This document shows, one piece after another, positions 12,851-12,937 of a stretch of 12,937 nt of DNA; the first letter of the stretch is position 1; the number at the start of each line of letters is the position of its first letter. The DNA is taken from assembly GCA_031424015.1 (NCBI GenBank), contig JANPGR010000089.1, positions 1-12,937 on the forward strand, written 5' to 3'. The notes below the pieces were generated by a model. That model worked only from the letters and a program-made list of their open reading frames with translations. It was not told the DNA's origin and made no database searches. This DNA is from JANPGR01 sp031424015 (lineage in GTDB: Bacteria > Patescibacteriota > Minisyncoccia > Phycocordibacterales > UBA1006). A program made the translations under genes and the position numbers.

Positions 12851-12879
12851 ATTGTACTCTCTCTCTCTTAATTTGTCAA
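12851..12879 (-). promoter_or_regulatory. Consensus sigma-70-type promoter of the 203-aa gene
   Basis: On the minus strand TTGACA (12874-12879), a 17-nt spacer made largely of GA repeats, then TACAAT (12851-12856). The transcript would start near 12844, about 125 nt before ATG 12718. The -35 lies 7 nt from the right inverted-repeat arm. Confidence 0.8.
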
Positions 12880-12886
12880 GTGGCAA

Positions 12887-12937
12887 TATTATAGATTCCA
12901 GATCGAGTCTGGAATGACGACCGCGTCGTTTTTAGTT
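12887..12937 (-). repeat. Right arm of the perfect 51-bp inverted repeat
   Basis: Reverse complement of 11829-11879 without mismatch, running to the last base of the window. It carries a REP-like hairpin in minus orientation (about 12893-12918). Confidence 0.9.

Noticed and set aside
1..12937. TGA-as-glycine genetic code (code 25)
   Set aside because: All recognised genes are full length under the standard code, with no in-frame TGA at conserved Gly positions.
11829..12937. Ordinary insertion sequence
   Set aside because: The only gene between the inverted repeats has no transposase motif, and the target duplication cannot be seen because the right end is at the window edge.

Overview
The window looks like chromosomal DNA of a small-genome bacterium, most likely Patescibacteria (Candidate Phyla Radiation). 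This placement is an inference. It rests on a ComEC without its usual nuclease domain, divergent Pgk and TpiA, a LytR_C protein paired with a small paralogous membrane protein, a secreted peptidoglycan-binding protein of a style common in that group, a long Thr/Gly-rich surface protein, and compact genes without clear Shine-Dalgarno sequences. The standard code fits: no in-frame TGA is seen in any of the genes, and all eleven complete genes end in TAA or TAG.

Layout. Positions 1-2333 hold the N-terminal 777 codons of a very large secreted repeat protein on the minus strand; it runs off the left edge. Positions 2334-3035 hold a small GIY-YIG endonuclease gene on the plus strand, packed between palindromic repeats and followed by a terminator. 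Positions 3115-10136 hold a minus-strand block: tpiA, then pgk-rnhA (overlapping), comEC, a peptidoglycan-binding exported protein, and a two-gene unit (coiled-coil membrane protein plus LytR_C protein). A 55-aa membrane ORF on the plus strand (9236-9403) sits between tpiA and pgk. Positions 10137-11228 have no gene but are full of inverted repeats. They are followed by tRNA-Cys (minus) and a DoxX-family gene (plus). Positions 11829-12937 form a unit bounded by a perfect 51-bp inverted repeat; it carries an unrecognised 203-aa gene with a consensus sigma-70-type promoter, a long leader and a terminator.

Two patterns cut across the genes. First, at least seven genes have an extended -10 box (TGN-TATAMT or close), and an eighth a plain -10-like hexamer, ending only 8-11 nt before the ATG. 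This points to leaderless transcripts. Second, about a dozen REP-like palindromes (GTCATCC ... GGGATCC) are scattered between genes. Several are 'nested': a second stem with unrelated sequence but preserved pairing is inserted in the loop, and its apical loop has a conserved core (CTCGTACCTCGT). The GIY-YIG gene is embedded among these repeats, which is the best candidate here for an undescribed element.

Together the recognisable genes cover lower glycolysis (TpiA, Pgk), RNA-DNA hybrid removal (RnhA), DNA uptake across the membrane (ComEC), and cell-envelope or surface functions (peptidoglycan-binding protein, LytR_C protein, giant repeat protein, DoxX).
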